This document shows, in pieces, positions 43,554 to 53,238 of a DNA stretch of 64,000 nucleotides. Every line of letters starts with the position of its first letter. Positions within the stretch are counted from its first letter, which is position 1. Origin of the DNA: Sandaracinobacteroides saxicola (lineage in GTDB: Bacteria; Pseudomonadota; Alphaproteobacteria; Sphingomonadales; Sphingomonadaceae); contig NZ_CP059851.1 of the NCBI RefSeq assembly GCF_014117445.1, positions 1,116,001-1,180,000 on the forward strand. The letters are read 5' to 3'. The notes beneath the pieces were generated by a model that was not told where the DNA came from, ran no database searches, and saw nothing but the letters and a program-made list of their open reading frames with translations. A program made the translations under genes and the position numbers.

Positions 43554-44718
43554 GCGGTTCGATGTGGTGGTGGTGGGCGGCGGGCCAGCGGGCGCGACCG
43601 CGGCGACCGACCTGGCGCGGGCGGGCGTGCATGTCTTGCTGCTGGATCGCGCCGGCCGGGTGAAACCCTGCGGCGGGGCAATCCCGCCCAAGGCGATCGA
43701 GGATTTCGACATTCCGCCGCACATGCTGGTGGCGCGGGCGACCTCCGCCCGGATGGTCGCGCCGTCGTCTCGGACGGTGGACATGCCGGTGGGCGACGGG
43801 TTCGTGGGCATGGTGGACCGCGAACATTATGACGAGTGGCTGCGGGCACGGGCGGCGCTGGCGGGGGCGGAACGGCGGACCGGCGGTTTCGAGCGTATCG
43901 TGCGCGAGGACGTGCGCACCTTCGTGGAGTATCGTGTCGGCCGCGGTGGCCCGCAGGCGCGGGTGGAGACGAAGCTGGTGATCGGCGCCGACGGCGCGCG
44001 ATCGGCGGTGGCGTGCGCGGAGATCGCCGGCGCGGACCGGATGCCATGCGTGTTCGCCTATCACGAGATCATCGAGACGCCGGCGAACGACTTCGACGGC
44101 AGCCGCTGCGACGTCTGGTACCAGGGGCATGTGTCGCCGGACTTTTATGGCTGGGTGTTCCCGCATGGCGAGACCACGAGCGTCGGCGTGGGCAGCGCCA
44201 ACAAGGGTTTTGCCCTGCGCAACGCGGTGGGCGCGCTGCGCGCGGCGAGCGGGCTGACCGATGCCGAAACCGTCCGCGGCGAGGGCGCGCCGATTCCATT
44301 GAAGCCTTTGGACCGATGGGACAATGGCCGCGATGTGGTGGTGGTGGGTGACGCCGCCGGGGTGGTGGCGCCGGCATCGGGCGAGGGGATTTTCTATGCC
44401 ATGACCTCGGGCCGGATGGCGGCGGACGTGGCCGTCCGATTCCTGGCGACGGGCGACGCGCGGCTGCTGCGGCAGGTGCGCAAGCAATTCATGGCGGCGC
44501 ATGGCCGCGTGTTCTGGGTGCTGCGGATGATGCAGTATTTCTGGTACAGCAGCGACAAGCGGCGCGAACGCTTCGTGCACATGTGCGCCGACAAGGATGT
44601 GCAGGCGCTGACCTGGCAGGCCTATATGCACAAGAAGCTGGTGAAGGCCCGGCCGGCGGCGCATGCGCGCATCTTCTTCAAGGACATGGGGCACCTGATC
44701 GCCAGTGCGGTGCGCTGA
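43546..44718 (+). CDS. bchP: Geranylgeranyl diphosphate / geranylgeranyl-bacteriochlorophyll reductase
   Basis: NADPH-dependent flavoprotein that turns the geranylgeranyl tail into phytyl. 390 residues: FAD-binding VVVVGGGPAGATAATDLARAG, the family motif RVKPCGGAIPPKAIEDFDIP, VIGADGARSAVA, and DAAGVVAPASGEGIFYAM. It is the last recognisable pigment gene of the rightward ppaA-ppsR-bchG run. Confidence 0.96.
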   Translation: MAERFDVVVVGGGPAGATAATDLARAGVHVLLLDRAGRVKPCGGAIPPKAIEDFDIPPHMLVARATSARMVAPSSRTVDMPVGDGFVGMVDREHYDEWLRARAALAGAERRTGGFERIVREDVRTFVEYRVGRGGPQARVETKLVIGADGARSAVACAEIAGADRMPCVFAYHEIIETPANDFDGSRCDVWYQGHVSPDFYGWVFPHGETTSVGVGSANKGFALRNAVGALRAASGLTDAETVRGEGAPIPLKPLDRWDNGRDVVVVGDAAGVVAPASGEGIFYAMTSGRMAADVAVRFLATGDARLLRQVRKQFMAAHGRVFWVLRMMQYFWYSSDKRRERFVHMCADKDVQALTWQAYMHKKLVKARPAAHARIFFKDMGHLIASAVR

Positions 44719-44967
44719 TTGACGACGCTGCCGGTCGATATCGTGCTGGCTGTGTTGCTGGTGGAGGCGGGCGTGCTGCTGGCGCGACGGGTGGCGCTGG
44801 CGGACGTGCTGGCGGCGCTGCTGCCGGGCGCGGCGATGCTGCTGGCGCTGCGGGCGGTGCTGTCAGGGCAGGGAACGGGCGCCGCCATGATTTGGCTGGC
44901 GGTTTCCGGCCTTATCCATGCATGGGATTTATACCGCCGCGGCTGGCTGAAAAAGCCGCGGCGTTAA
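44719..44967 (+). CDS. Small membrane protein after bchP (orf82)
   Basis: 82 residues from a TTG start placed directly after the bchP stop. Three hydrophobic segments (VDIVLAVLLVEAGVLLA, LAALLPGAAMLLALRAVL, AAMIWLAVSGLIHAWDLY) and a basic end KKPRR. I do not recognise a function. Small membrane proteins in this place occur in some phototroph clusters. Its last codons form half of a strong hairpin terminator. Confidence 0.55.
   Translation: MTTLPVDIVLAVLLVEAGVLLARRVALADVLAALLPGAAMLLALRAVLSGQGTGAAMIWLAVSGLIHAWDLYRRGWLKKPRR
44935..44963. terminator. Hairpin ending the photosynthesis cluster, shared by convergent genes
   Basis: CGCCGCGGCT (44935-44944) pairs perfectly with AGCCGCGGCG (44954-44963) round a 9-nt loop with AAAA. 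It overlaps the end of orf82 and is followed by TTAACAAGCGTTT. It could end transcription from both sides, as the next gene converges. Confidence 0.6.
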
Positions 44968-44974
44968 CAAGCGT

Positions 44975-45346
44975 TTAGCCGCCGTTCGCCTTCAGGAAGG
45001 CGATCAGGTTGGCGCGGCGCTGCGGATCCTTGATGCCGGCGAACGCCATGGTGGTGCCGGGGATGGTGCGGCGCGGGTTTTCCAGATATTTGAAGAGATT
45101 GGCTTCGGTCCAGACGATACCGCTGCTGGCATTGGCCTTGGAATATTTGAAGTTCGGAACCGACCCGGATTTGCGGCCGATGATGCGGGCGAGCGAGGGG
45201 CCGATCTTGTTCTGGCCGGGTTTCAGCGAGTGGCAGGCGGAGCATTGCACGAACACCGCCTTGCCGGCGGCGGCATCGCCCTTTGGCATCGCCTGCGCCG
45301 AGACGGGGGCGGCGGCGAGGGCGAAAAGCAGGGGGAGGACGCGCAT
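44975..45346 (-). CDS. Class I cytochrome c (first copy)
   Basis: 123-residue periplasmic electron carrier. The signal peptide MRVLPLLFALAAAPVSAQA is followed by the heme motif CSACH, KIGPSLARIIGRKSG, and the distal Met ligand in PGTTMAFAGI. AAGGAG lies just before ATG 45346. It is a close relative of the next gene and lies beside the photosynthesis cluster, so it may carry electrons to PufC or to oxidases (inference). Confidence 0.9.
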   Translation of the reverse strand: MRVLPLLFALAAAPVSAQAMPKGDAAAGKAVFVQCSACHSLKPGQNKIGPSLARIIGRKSGSVPNFKYSKANASSGIVWTEANLFKYLENPRRTIPGTTMAFAGIKDPQRRANLIAFLKANGG

Positions 45347-45448
45347 ATTTGCTCCTTTGCAACAAAGTCTTGGCCTTGCCAAAGGGCAGGACGGTGCCGC
45401 TGTCAAGGATTTTGGCAATCGGGGACAGCGGCGTGGTGCCGCAAGGGG

Positions 45449-45841
45449 TCAGGCGCCGCCATTGGCCTTGATGTAGGCGATGACGTCGGCGCGTTTCTGC
45501 GGATCAGGGAAGCCGGCGAATGCCATCTTCGTCCCCGGGACGGTCTTCTTGGGTCCGGCGAGATATTCGAACAGCTTCGCCTCGGTCCAGACGATGCCGC
45601 TCTTCTTGTTGGCGGCGGAATAATTATAGCCCGGGACGCTGCCGGCGGTGCGGCCGATGACCTTGGCGAGCGAAGGGCCGACCATGTTCTTGCCCGGCGT
45701 GAGCGTGTGGCATGCCTTGCATTGCAGGAAGAGCTTGGCGCCGTTTGCCGCGTTGCCTTTCATGCTGGCGTAGGTCTGCGCGGAAACGGGAGTAGCGAGC
45801 GCGGTGGCGATCAGCGCGAGATGGACGGTATTCAGCTTCAT
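45449..45841 (-). CDS. Class I cytochrome c (second copy)
   Basis: 130-residue paralogue of the previous cytochrome: signal peptide ending PVSAQTYA, heme motif CKACH, MVGPSLAKVIGRTAG, SGIVWTEAKLFEYL, and Met ligand in PGTKMAFAGF. Charged residues differ between the copies (this one is richer in Lys), which may alter partner choice. GGGAG precedes the start. 102 nt separate it from the first copy, into which it may be co-transcribed. Confidence 0.9.
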   Translation of the reverse strand: MKLNTVHLALIATALATPVSAQTYASMKGNAANGAKLFLQCKACHTLTPGKNMVGPSLAKVIGRTAGSVPGYNYSAANKKSGIVWTEAKLFEYLAGPKKTVPGTKMAFAGFPDPQKRADVIAYIKANGGA

Positions 45842-45975
45842 GCGGCACTCCCATGATGACAGCTTATACTGCACCATGGGGCTTAACAGTGCGTGAAGGT
45901 TTCGCAAGACGTTTCCATGCCGATAGGCTAGTCTCTCTCATTCTTCACAGGGGCGTGTGGAGATGAGGGAAGTTT

Positions 45976-47265
45976 ATGAATGATTTGTCATTTCCGCGGG
46001 CCCCGGGGTGGCGTTTCCATCCCGATCGCGACCGGCTGATCGCCGAGGCGCATGCCCGCCCCTATACCCCGATGCCGGTGCCCGCGATCGCGACGCGCAT
46101 TGCGACACTGTCGGGGCAGGATGCAGCGGCGGACGACCGGGCGCACATGGCGGCGCTGTGCCGGAAATATGGCGCCGCGGTGCCGGCGGATGATGCCAAA
46201 TGGTGCGCGCTGGACGCCGGCGTCTGGCAGCTGCGCTGGGAGCGGCATACCGAATTTTCGACCTGGACCTTCTTCCGCTCGGCGCAGCGCGCGCATCCCT
46301 TCCTGGAGACCGCGACCGAGCAGGTGCCGGCGGACTGGCTGGCAGGGCTGCCGGGTGAGGTGCTGGTGGCGACGACGCTGGAAATCCGCAGCCGGGAGGG
46401 CGCGCCGTCCCCGCTGGGGATGCTGGGGGGCGATGCGATCGGCGCGCAGCTGCTGGACGGGGCGGTGACGATCTACACCGATTGCCGGCCGGACGCGCTG
46501 GGGATGACCCGCTTCCTGGGCCTGGATTCGAGCAATGATCCGGGGTTGTGCGGACGGGTGGCGCGCAGCCTGCTGGAGATCGAGACCTATCGCATGATGG
46601 CGCTGCTGGCCTTCCCGCTTGCCGGCGAGGCGACGGGCGAGGTGGCGTTGATCGAGCGCGAGGCGGCGGAGCTGGCGGCGCAGCTGGCGCAGGAGGCGGA
46701 TGCCGACGCCGACCGGCGGCTGCTGGCGCGCCTGGCGGAGCTGGCGGGCGAGGCGGAACAGCTGAACGCGCGGACGAGTTTCCGCTTCAACGCCGCGACC
46801 GCCTATTACCGGATCGTGCTCGACCGGATCGCCGGATTGCGGGAGGTGCGGATCGAGGGGTTGCAGACGCTGGGCGAGTTCATGGAGCGGCGGCTGGGGC
46901 CGGCGATGCGCACCTGCGACACGGTGGCGGAGCGGGAGCGCGACGTGATCGCGCGGATCGCCCGCACCGAGCAGATGCTGAACACCCGGGTGGAGGTGGC
47001 GGCGGAGGCGACGAGCGCGGCGCTGCTCGCCTCGATGGACCGGCGGTCCGACCAGCAGCTGCGGTTGCAGCGCACGGTCGAGGGCCTGTCGGTGGTGGCG
47101 ATGACCTATTATGCGGTCGGGCTGCTGGGCTATGTGTTCAAGGCGCTGCATGACCGGGTGCCGCAGCTCGATCCGGCGGTGGCGACGGCGCTGTCGGTGC
47201 CGCTGGTGCTGGGGGTGGCGTGGCTGGCGCTGCGGCGGGTGCGGGAGACGATGCTGCGCGATTAG
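45976..47265 (+). CDS. DUF3422 family membrane protein
   Basis: A 429-residue protein typical of alphaproteobacteria. The N-terminal HPDRDRLIAEAHARPYTPMPVP and the WERHTEFSTWTFFRS block are hallmarks of DUF3422. A long helical middle part (IEREAAELAAQLAQEADAD onward) leads to two membrane segments at the C-terminus (MTYYAVGLLGYVFKAL and LSVPLVLGVAWLAL). Function unknown. AGGGAAG stands before the ATG. Confidence 0.88.
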   Translation: MNDLSFPRAPGWRFHPDRDRLIAEAHARPYTPMPVPAIATRIATLSGQDAAADDRAHMAALCRKYGAAVPADDAKWCALDAGVWQLRWERHTEFSTWTFFRSAQRAHPFLETATEQVPADWLAGLPGEVLVATTLEIRSREGAPSPLGMLGGDAIGAQLLDGAVTIYTDCRPDALGMTRFLGLDSSNDPGLCGRVARSLLEIETYRMMALLAFPLAGEATGEVALIEREAAELAAQLAQEADADADRRLLARLAELAGEAEQLNARTSFRFNAATAYYRIVLDRIAGLREVRIEGLQTLGEFMERRLGPAMRTCDTVAERERDVIARIARTEQMLNTRVEVAAEATSAALLASMDRRSDQQLRLQRTVEGLSVVAMTYYAVGLLGYVFKALHDRVPQLDPAVATALSVPLVLGVAWLALRRVRETMLRD

Positions 47266-47335
47266 CTTCACATTGCCTTTTCGCCGGCGCGCGCCTATGT
47301 GCGGCGCTTCCGATTTTCCGTCCGAGACCCGATCC

Positions 47336-47713
47336 ATGCTGATGACCTTTCTGCTCGTCGTTCACACGCTGCTGGCGCTGGCGCTGGTGGGGGTGATCCT
47401 GATCCAGAAGTCCGAGGGCGGCGGGCTGGGAATCGGCGGCGGCTCGACGGGTGGCCTGGTGTCGGCGCGGGGCGCGGCGGATCTGCTGACACGCTCCACC
47501 ACCGCGCTGGCGACGCTGTTCATCGTCACCAGCCTGCTGCTTGCCTTCCTGGCGGCGGGGCAGGGCAAGAAGGCGACGACGATCGATACGTCGCTCGCGC
47601 GGCAGACCGCGCCGGCGTCACCGATCGGGCCGCTTCCTGGTGCCCCCGCGGTGCCCGCGACTCCCGCGCCGGCGGCCCCGGCCCCTGCGGATTCGGTGCC
47701 GCTGCAGAAATAG
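47336..47713 (+). CDS. secG: Preprotein translocase subunit SecG
   Basis: Auxiliary subunit of the SecYEG channel. 125 residues: two membrane helices (MTFLLVVHTLLALALVGVIL and TLFIVTSLLLAFLAAG) around the family loop QKSEGGGLGIGGGS, then a long Pro/Ala tail. ATG 47336 gives the expected N-terminus. It precedes pyrG by 76 nt, a pairing common in alphaproteobacteria. Confidence 0.93.
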   Translation: MLMTFLLVVHTLLALALVGVILIQKSEGGGLGIGGGSTGGLVSARGAADLLTRSTTALATLFIVTSLLLAFLAAGQGKKATTIDTSLARQTAPASPIGPLPGAPAVPATPAPAAPAPADSVPLQK

Positions 47714-47789
47714 GGCGGCGATTCGTCCCCAGTTTTTTGCGGTGCGAACGGGTGACAAGGCGGCGGGGCACGGCTAAGCCTGTTCTCCC

Positions 47790-49439
47790 ATGACCCGGTT
47801 CATTTTCATCACCGGCGGCGTGGTATCCTCGCTTGGCAAAGGTCTGATGGCAGCGTCGCTGGCGGCGCTGTTGCAGGCGCGGGGATATCGTGTGCGCATC
47901 CGCAAGTTCGATCCCTATCTGAACGTCGATCCGGGGACGATGAGCCCCTACCAGCACGGCGAGGTCTATGTGACCGACGACGGCGCCGAGACCGACCTCG
48001 ACCTCGGCCATTATGAGCGCTTCACCGGCGTGTCGGCGCGGCAGTCCGACAATGTGACGTCGGGACGGATTTACCAGCAGATCATCGCGCGGGAACGGCG
48101 CGGCGACTATCTGGGCGCGACGGTGCAGGTGATCCCGCATGTGACCGATGCGATCAAGGCGTTCGCGCGGGCGGAAACCGACGACCTGGATTTCGTGCTG
48201 TGCGAGATCGGCGGCACGGTGGGAGACATCGAATCGCTGCCGTTCATCGAGGCGATCCGGCAGCTGCGCAACGACCTGGGGCGCGGTCAGAGCGTGTCCG
48301 TCCATGTCACGCTGGTGCCGTTCATCGCGGCGGCGGGCGAGCTGAAGACCAAGCCGACGCAGCACAGCGTGCGCGAGCTGGCGGCGCTGGGGGTGCAGCC
48401 CGACGTGCTGGTGTGCCGGTGCGAACGGCCGCTGCCCGATGGCGAAAAGGCGAAGATCGCGCTGTTCTGCAACGTGCGGCGGGAGGCGGTGATCGCGGCG
48501 CTGGACGCGCCCAGCATCTATGCCGTGCCACTGCAATATCATGCCGAGGGACTGGACGACGAGGTGCTGCGGGCGTTCGATATCGAGCCGGCGGCGACGC
48601 CCGACCTGCGGCGCTGGAGCGACGTGCAGGAGCGGCTGGCGAACCCGGAGGGCGAGGTGACGATCGGCGTGGTGGGCAAATATGTCGGCCTGCCGGACGC
48701 CTACAAGTCCTTGAACGAGGCCCTGGTGCATGGCGGCATCGCCAACCGGGTGAAGGTGAAGGTGCAGTGGATCGATGCCGAGCTGTTCGAGGCGCCGGAC
48801 GGCGATGTGGCGGCGCGCCTGGAGCCGATGCACGGCATCCTGGTGCCCGGCGCCTTTGGCGAGCGCGGCGCGGAGGGCAAGATCGCCAGCATCCGCTTTG
48901 CCCGCGAGCGGCGGGTGCCGTTTTTCGGCATCTGTTTCGGCATGCAGATGGCGTGCGTCGAGGCGGCGCGCAATCTGGTGGGGGAGGCGGCGGCGACCTC
49001 GACCGAATTCCGCGAGAAGGATGATCCGCCGGTCGCCGACCCGGTGGTGGGGATGATCAGCGAGTGGATGAGCGCGGAAGGGTTGCAGCGACGCGCCGAG
49101 GGCGGCGATCTGGGCGGCACGATGCGGCTGGGCGCCTATGAGGCCGAGCTGGGCGGCAACAGCCATGTCGCGGGCATCTATGGCGCGACCAGCATCAGCG
49201 AGCGGCACCGGCACCGCTATGAGGTGAACCTGGCGTGGCGGGAGCGGCTGGAGGCGCAGGGGCTGCTGTTCAGCGGCATGTCGCCCGACGGGCAGCTGCC
49301 CGAGATCGTCGAGCGGCCGGACCATCCCTGGTTCGTGGGGGTGCAGTTCCATCCCGAGCTGAAGAGCCGGCCGTTCGAGCCGCATCCGCTGTTCGCCAGC
49401 TTCGTGGCGGCGGCGCTGAAGCAGAGCCGGTTGGTGTAG
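47790..49439 (+). CDS. pyrG: CTP synthase
   Basis: Makes CTP from UTP, ATP and glutamine. 549 residues: the N-terminal synthase domain with [21 protein letters not shown] and [40 protein letters not shown], and the C-terminal glutaminase domain with the nucleophile Cys382 in GICFGMQ and a HPEL near the end. Its length and motifs are complete. Confidence 0.98.
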   Translation: MTRFIFITGGVVSSLGKGLMAASLAALLQARGYRVRIRKFDPYLNVDPGTMSPYQHGEVYVTDDGAETDLDLGHYERFTGVSARQSDNVTSGRIYQQIIARERRGDYLGATVQVIPHVTDAIKAFARAETDDLDFVLCEIGGTVGDIESLPFIEAIRQLRNDLGRGQSVSVHVTLVPFIAAAGELKTKPTQHSVRELAALGVQPDVLVCRCERPLPDGEKAKIALFCNVRREAVIAALDAPSIYAVPLQYHAEGLDDEVLRAFDIEPAATPDLRRWSDVQERLANPEGEVTIGVVGKYVGLPDAYKSLNEALVHGGIANRVKVKVQWIDAELFEAPDGDVAARLEPMHGILVPGAFGERGAEGKIASIRFARERRVPFFGICFGMQMACVEAARNLVGEAAATSTEFREKDDPPVADPVVGMISEWMSAEGLQRRAEGGDLGGTMRLGAYEAELGGNSHVAGIYGATSISERHRHRYEVNLAWRERLEAQGLLFSGMSPDGQLPEIVERPDHPWFVGVQFHPELKSRPFEPHPLFASFVAAALKQSRLV

Positions 49440-49453
49440 CACCGGCAAAATGG

Positions 49454-49531
49454 CGTTTCACCCATGAACAGCACATGGGCGAAACGGCGCTTCACCAACA
49501 AAACGGCCGGGAAGGGGTGCTTCCCGGCCGC
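49454..49531 (+). terminator. Two consecutive hairpins after pyrG
   Basis: The first: CGTTTCACCCATG (49454-49466) against CATGGGCGAAACG (49474-49486), 13 positions with one mismatch. The second: CGGCCGGGAAG (49505-49515) against CTTCCCGGCCG (49521-49531), a perfect 11-bp stem with a GGGTG loop. Neither has a long T run. They probably end pyrG transcription. The rest of the 323-nt gap before proS has no gene I can see. Confidence 0.6.
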
Positions 49532-49762
49532 CTTCGTGACGAAAGTCATGAGCCGGCCCTACCCCGGCTAAACCCTGAACCCTGGCCGCTTTGCGCCGCT
49601 CTCGGTCACTGGACGCTAGGACGGGGTGGGGCATCTGTCATCGGGCAATATGACCCGTTCATGACAAATGGCGCGGCTGTTGCAGGCTTGCCACAGGGGG
49701 GTGGTGGGGTTGGTCGCGGAAAGCGGTTTGCAGGCAGGGCGCTATCGCCTAGGGACGGTGCC

Positions 49763-51061
49763 ATGTTGATGTCCCGCACTTTTCTTCCCGTGATGCGCGA
49801 AACGCCCAGCGACGCGCAGATCGTCAGCCACCAGTTGATGCTGCGCGCCGGCCTTATCCGCCAGACCGCGGCGGGGATCTATGCCTGGCTGCCGCTGGGT
49901 CTGCGCGTGCTGCGGCGGATCGAGGCGGTGGTGCGGCGCGAGCAGGACCGCGCCGGCGCGATCGAGATGCTGATGCCGGTGGTGCAGTCGGCGGACCTGT
50001 GGCGGCAGTCGGGCCGCTATGACGCCTATGGGCCGGAGATGCTGCGCTTTGCCGACCGGCACGGGCGCGACATGCTGTTCGGCCCGACCAACGAGGAGAT
50101 GATCACGGCGCTGTTCCGCGACGGGGTGCGCAGCTACCGCGACCTGCCGCGCACGCTCTATCATATCCAGTGGAAGTTCCGCGATGAGGTGCGGCCGCGG
50201 TTCGGGGTGATGCGCGGGCGCGAGTTCCTGATGAAGGATGCCTATAGCTTCGACCTGGACGAGGCCGGCGGGCGGGCGAGTTATGATGCGATGTTCACGT
50301 CCTATCTGAAGACCTTCGCGGTGCTGGGGCTGCGGGCGGTGCCGGTGCGGGCGCCGACCGGGCCGATCGGTGGCGACCTGAGCCACGAGTTCCATATCCT
50401 GGCGGATACCGGGGAGAGCGAAGTCTATTATGACGCTGCGCTGGATGCCGTTGACCTCAGCGATCCGGACGCGCCGGCGACGTTGCGGCGGCTCTATGCC
50501 ATGGAGGCGGAGGAGCATGAGAAGGTGCTGGCGGGGGCGGGCTGCCCGGTGCCGGCGGAACGGCTGGCGAAGCGGCGCGGCATCGAGGTGGGGCATATCT
50601 TTTTCTTCGGCACCAAATATTCGGACGCGATGGGGCTGAGCGTGCAGGGCCGTGACGGCGCGCCGGTGGTGCCCTTGATGGGGAGCTATGGCATCGGCGT
50701 GAGCCGGTTGATGGGGGCGATCATCGAGGCGAGCCATGACGCGAACGGCATCATCTGGCCGGAGAGCGTGGCGCCTTATGATGTCGGGCTGGTGAATTTG
50801 CGGCCCGATGATGCCGGCGTGCGCGCGGCGGCGGATGATGTGCAGGGGCGGCTGGAGGCAGCGGGGAAGAGCGTGCTGCACGATGAGCGCGATGCGCGGC
50901 CGGGCGAGAAGTTCGCGACGATGGACCTGATCGGACTGCCCTGGCAGGTGACGGTGGGGCCGAAGGGGGTGGCCGCGGGCACGGTGGAGCTGAAGCGGCG
51001 GGCGACGGGGGAGAAGGCGGAGCTGAGTTTGGAGAGTGCGCTGGCGCGGATTGCCGGCTGA
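49763..51061 (+). CDS. proS: Prolyl-tRNA synthetase, short alphaproteobacterial type
   Basis: Charges tRNA-Pro. 432 residues with the class II motifs: [59 protein letters not shown], and the motif 3 Arg in [10 protein letters not shown]. The editing (INS) domain of the long bacterial form is absent, as is usual in alphaproteobacteria. ATG 49763 or 49769 may start it; AGGGAC lies upstream. Confidence 0.96.
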   Translation: MLMSRTFLPVMRETPSDAQIVSHQLMLRAGLIRQTAAGIYAWLPLGLRVLRRIEAVVRREQDRAGAIEMLMPVVQSADLWRQSGRYDAYGPEMLRFADRHGRDMLFGPTNEEMITALFRDGVRSYRDLPRTLYHIQWKFRDEVRPRFGVMRGREFLMKDAYSFDLDEAGGRASYDAMFTSYLKTFAVLGLRAVPVRAPTGPIGGDLSHEFHILADTGESEVYYDAALDAVDLSDPDAPATLRRLYAMEAEEHEKVLAGAGCPVPAERLAKRRGIEVGHIFFFGTKYSDAMGLSVQGRDGAPVVPLMGSYGIGVSRLMGAIIEASHDANGIIWPESVAPYDVGLVNLRPDDAGVRAAADDVQGRLEAAGKSVLHDERDARPGEKFATMDLIGLPWQVTVGPKGVAAGTVELKRRATGEKAELSLESALARIAG

Positions 51062-51078
51062 TGGCGCCTGCGCGGCCC

Positions 51079-51170
51079 CACCCTCACCCCGCTCGGCTTC
51101 GCCGAGTCGCCCTCTCCCCAGACCACCCCGCGAACAAGTTCGCGGGGACCCCGGATCAAGGGAGAGGGGG
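51079..51170. repeat. C-rich interspersed repeat before lolC
   Basis: ACCCTCACCCCGCTCGGCTT...CGCCGAGTCGCCCTCTCCCC at the left and GGGAGAGGGGG at the right enclose a perfect palindrome CCCCGCGAAC-AA-GTTCGCGGGG. The whole can fold into a long hairpin. Its right edge supplies the ribosome binding site of lolC (GGGAGAGGGGG-ATG). Confidence 0.6.
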
Positions 51171-52415
51171 ATGATTCTTCGGTGGGAGCGGATGATCGCG
51201 GCGCGCTACCTTCGGCCGGGGGAGGGGGAACGGTTCATCTTCCTGGTGGCCGGCGTGAGCTTGCTGGCGGTGGCGCTGGGGGTGGCGGCGCTGATCGCGG
51301 TGATGAGCGTGATGAACGGCTTTCGCGCCGAGCTGTTCGACCGCATCCAGGGGCTGAACGGCCATGCGGTGGCGCAGGGCTTTGGCGGCCGGCTGGAGGA
51401 TTGGCGCGGGGTGGCGGCGCGGGCGACGGCGCTGCCGGGCGTGGTGAGCGCCACGCCGCTCATTGAGGCGCCGCTGATGGCGAGTTTCGGCACGCGGGTG
51501 GAAGGCGCGCTGGTGCGCGGCATGACGATGGCCGACATCGCGCGGACGCCGGTGATCGCCGACAATGTGAAGGCGGGCAGCCTGAAGGCCCTGGCGGAGC
51601 CGGACACGGTGGCGGTGGGGGCGCAACTGGCGCAGAGCCTGGGGGTGCAGGTGGGGGACAGCCTGTCGCTCATCAGCCCGGCCGGCGAGGTGACGCCGTT
51701 CGGCACGGTGCCGCGCATCGTCAGCTATCGTGTGGGCGCGATCTTCGAGGTGGGCATCTTCGATTATGACAAGGCGTTCGTGCTGATGGCGATGCCGACG
51801 GCGCAGACGCTGTTCAACCTGGGCGATGCCGTGGGCATGGTGGAGATCAAGACAGAGGATGCCGATCGTGTCGCGAGCATCCTGGCGCCGCTGGGGCGGG
51901 AGCTTCTGGGGAAGGGCGTGCTGACCGACTGGCGGCAGATGAACAGCGCGCTGTTCGAGGCGCTGGTGGTCGAACGGACGGTGATGTTCTGGGTGCTGTC
52001 GATCATCATCCTGGTGGCGGTGTTCAACATCCTGTCCTCGCTGATCATGCTGGTGCGGGCGAAGACGCGGGACATCGCGATCCTGCGGACGATGGGGGCC
52101 GGGCGCGCCGCGCTGATGCGGGTGTTCATGACGGTGGGGACGCTGATCGGGGTGGCGGGCGTGGCGCTGGGGCTGGTGCTGGGGTTCACGGTGCTGGCGT
52201 TCCGGCAGGGCATCGTCAGCGGGTTCAGCCGGCTGACGGGGACGGAATTGTGGGACCCGTCGATCCGCTACCTGACCGAATTGCCGAGCAAGACCGATCC
52301 GGGCGAGGTGGTGGGGATCGTGCTGCTGGCGGTGGGGTTGAGTTTCCTGGCGACGATTTACCCCGCGTGGAAGGCGGCGAGCACGGACCCGGTGAGCGTG
52401 CTGCGTTATGAGTGA
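51171..52415 (+). CDS. lolC: Lipoprotein-releasing system permease (LolC/LolE type)
   Basis: Inner-membrane part of the ABC system that takes lipoproteins off the inner membrane and gives them to LolA. 414 residues: the start [20 protein letters not shown], a first membrane helix followed by [22 protein letters not shown], a large periplasmic domain, then three membrane helices with [29 protein letters not shown] and a final [19 protein letters not shown] single fused LolC/E (LolF-like) is usual in alphaproteobacteria. Overlaps lolD by 8 nt. Confidence 0.93.
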   Translation: MILRWERMIAARYLRPGEGERFIFLVAGVSLLAVALGVAALIAVMSVMNGFRAELFDRIQGLNGHAVAQGFGGRLEDWRGVAARATALPGVVSATPLIEAPLMASFGTRVEGALVRGMTMADIARTPVIADNVKAGSLKALAEPDTVAVGAQLAQSLGVQVGDSLSLISPAGEVTPFGTVPRIVSYRVGAIFEVGIFDYDKAFVLMAMPTAQTLFNLGDAVGMVEIKTEDADRVASILAPLGRELLGKGVLTDWRQMNSALFEALVVERTVMFWVLSIIILVAVFNILSSLIMLVRAKTRDIAILRTMGAGRAALMRVFMTVGTLIGVAGVALGLVLGFTVLAFRQGIVSGFSRLTGTELWDPSIRYLTELPSKTDPGEVVGIVLLAVGLSFLATIYPAWKAASTDPVSVLRYE

Positions 52416-53142
52416 GGCAGGCGTTGCCGGCTCCCTCCGCTCGGCTGACGCCGGATCGCTTCCCCGTGCCGGGGGAGAGGCGCTGGCGCTGGTCGGGCTG
52501 ACGCGGCGGTTCGCGCAGGGGGGAGAGGCGATCGAGGTCTTGCGGGGAGTGGACCTGACGCTGGCGCGCGGCGAGATCGTGGCGTTGCTGGGGCCGTCGG
52601 GGAGTGGGAAATCGACGCTGTTGCAGGCGGCGGGGTTGCTGGAGGGGGGGTTCGGCGGGCACATCCGCATCGACGGCGTGGAAGCGGCGGGCCTGGACGA
52701 CAGCGGGCGGACGGCGCTGCGGCGGGACAGGCTGGGGTTCGTGTACCAGTTTCACCATCTGCTGCCGGATTTTTCGGCGCTGGAGAATGTGGTGCTGCCG
52801 CAGCTGGTGGCGGGGGCGCGGACCGACGCGGCGCGGGCGCGGGCGGCGGACCTGCTGGAGGCGCTGGGGCTGGGGCACCGGTTGACGCACCGGCCGAGCC
52901 AGCTTTCGGGCGGCGAGCAGCAGCGGGTGGCGGTGGCGCGCGCGCTGGCGACGCGGCCGGTGCTGGTGCTGGCGGACGAACCGACCGGCAACCTGGACGA
53001 GGGGACCGCCTCGCTGGTGCTGGACGCCTTTCTGGCGCAGGTGCGGGGCGAAGGCGCGGCGGCGCTGGTGGCGACGCACAATGAGGCGCTCGCCAGCCGC
53101 ATGGACCGGGTGGTTCGGCTGCATGAGGGGCGGCTGGCCTGA
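52408..53142 (+). CDS. lolD: Lipoprotein-releasing system ATP-binding protein
   Basis: ATPase of the Lol exporter. 244 residues: Walker [11 protein letters not shown]-loop [17 protein letters not shown], signature [15 protein letters not shown] and Walker [14 protein letters not shown]. About 16 residues near the N-terminus ([16 protein letters not shown]) come from an interspersed repeat and precede the normal ABC start [12 protein letters not shown]. Confidence 0.95.
   Translation: MSEAGVAGSLRSADAGSLPRAGGEALALVGLTRRFAQGGEAIEVLRGVDLTLARGEIVALLGPSGSGKSTLLQAAGLLEGGFGGHIRIDGVEAAGLDDSGRTALRRDRLGFVYQFHHLLPDFSALENVVLPQLVAGARTDAARARAADLLEALGLGHRLTHRPSQLSGGEQQRVAVARALATRPVLVLADEPTGNLDEGTASLVLDAFLAQVRGEGAAALVATHNEALASRMDRVVRLHEGRLA
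52431..52484. repeat. GC-rich interspersed repeat inside the 5' part of lolD
   Basis: CTCCCTCCGCTCGGCTGACG, CCGGATCGCTTCCCCG and TGCCGGGGGAGAG together resemble the repeat at 6503-6552. The insert keeps the lolD frame. Confidence 0.55.
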
Positions 53143-53238
53143 TCGGGCTGCCCCGCGTTGGGCCGGTTATCCACAAGGGAGTGAGCCGGCGGATGCACGC
53201 CGCTTGAGGCGAGGGCACCGCTGCGGTTAGACGGGGCG

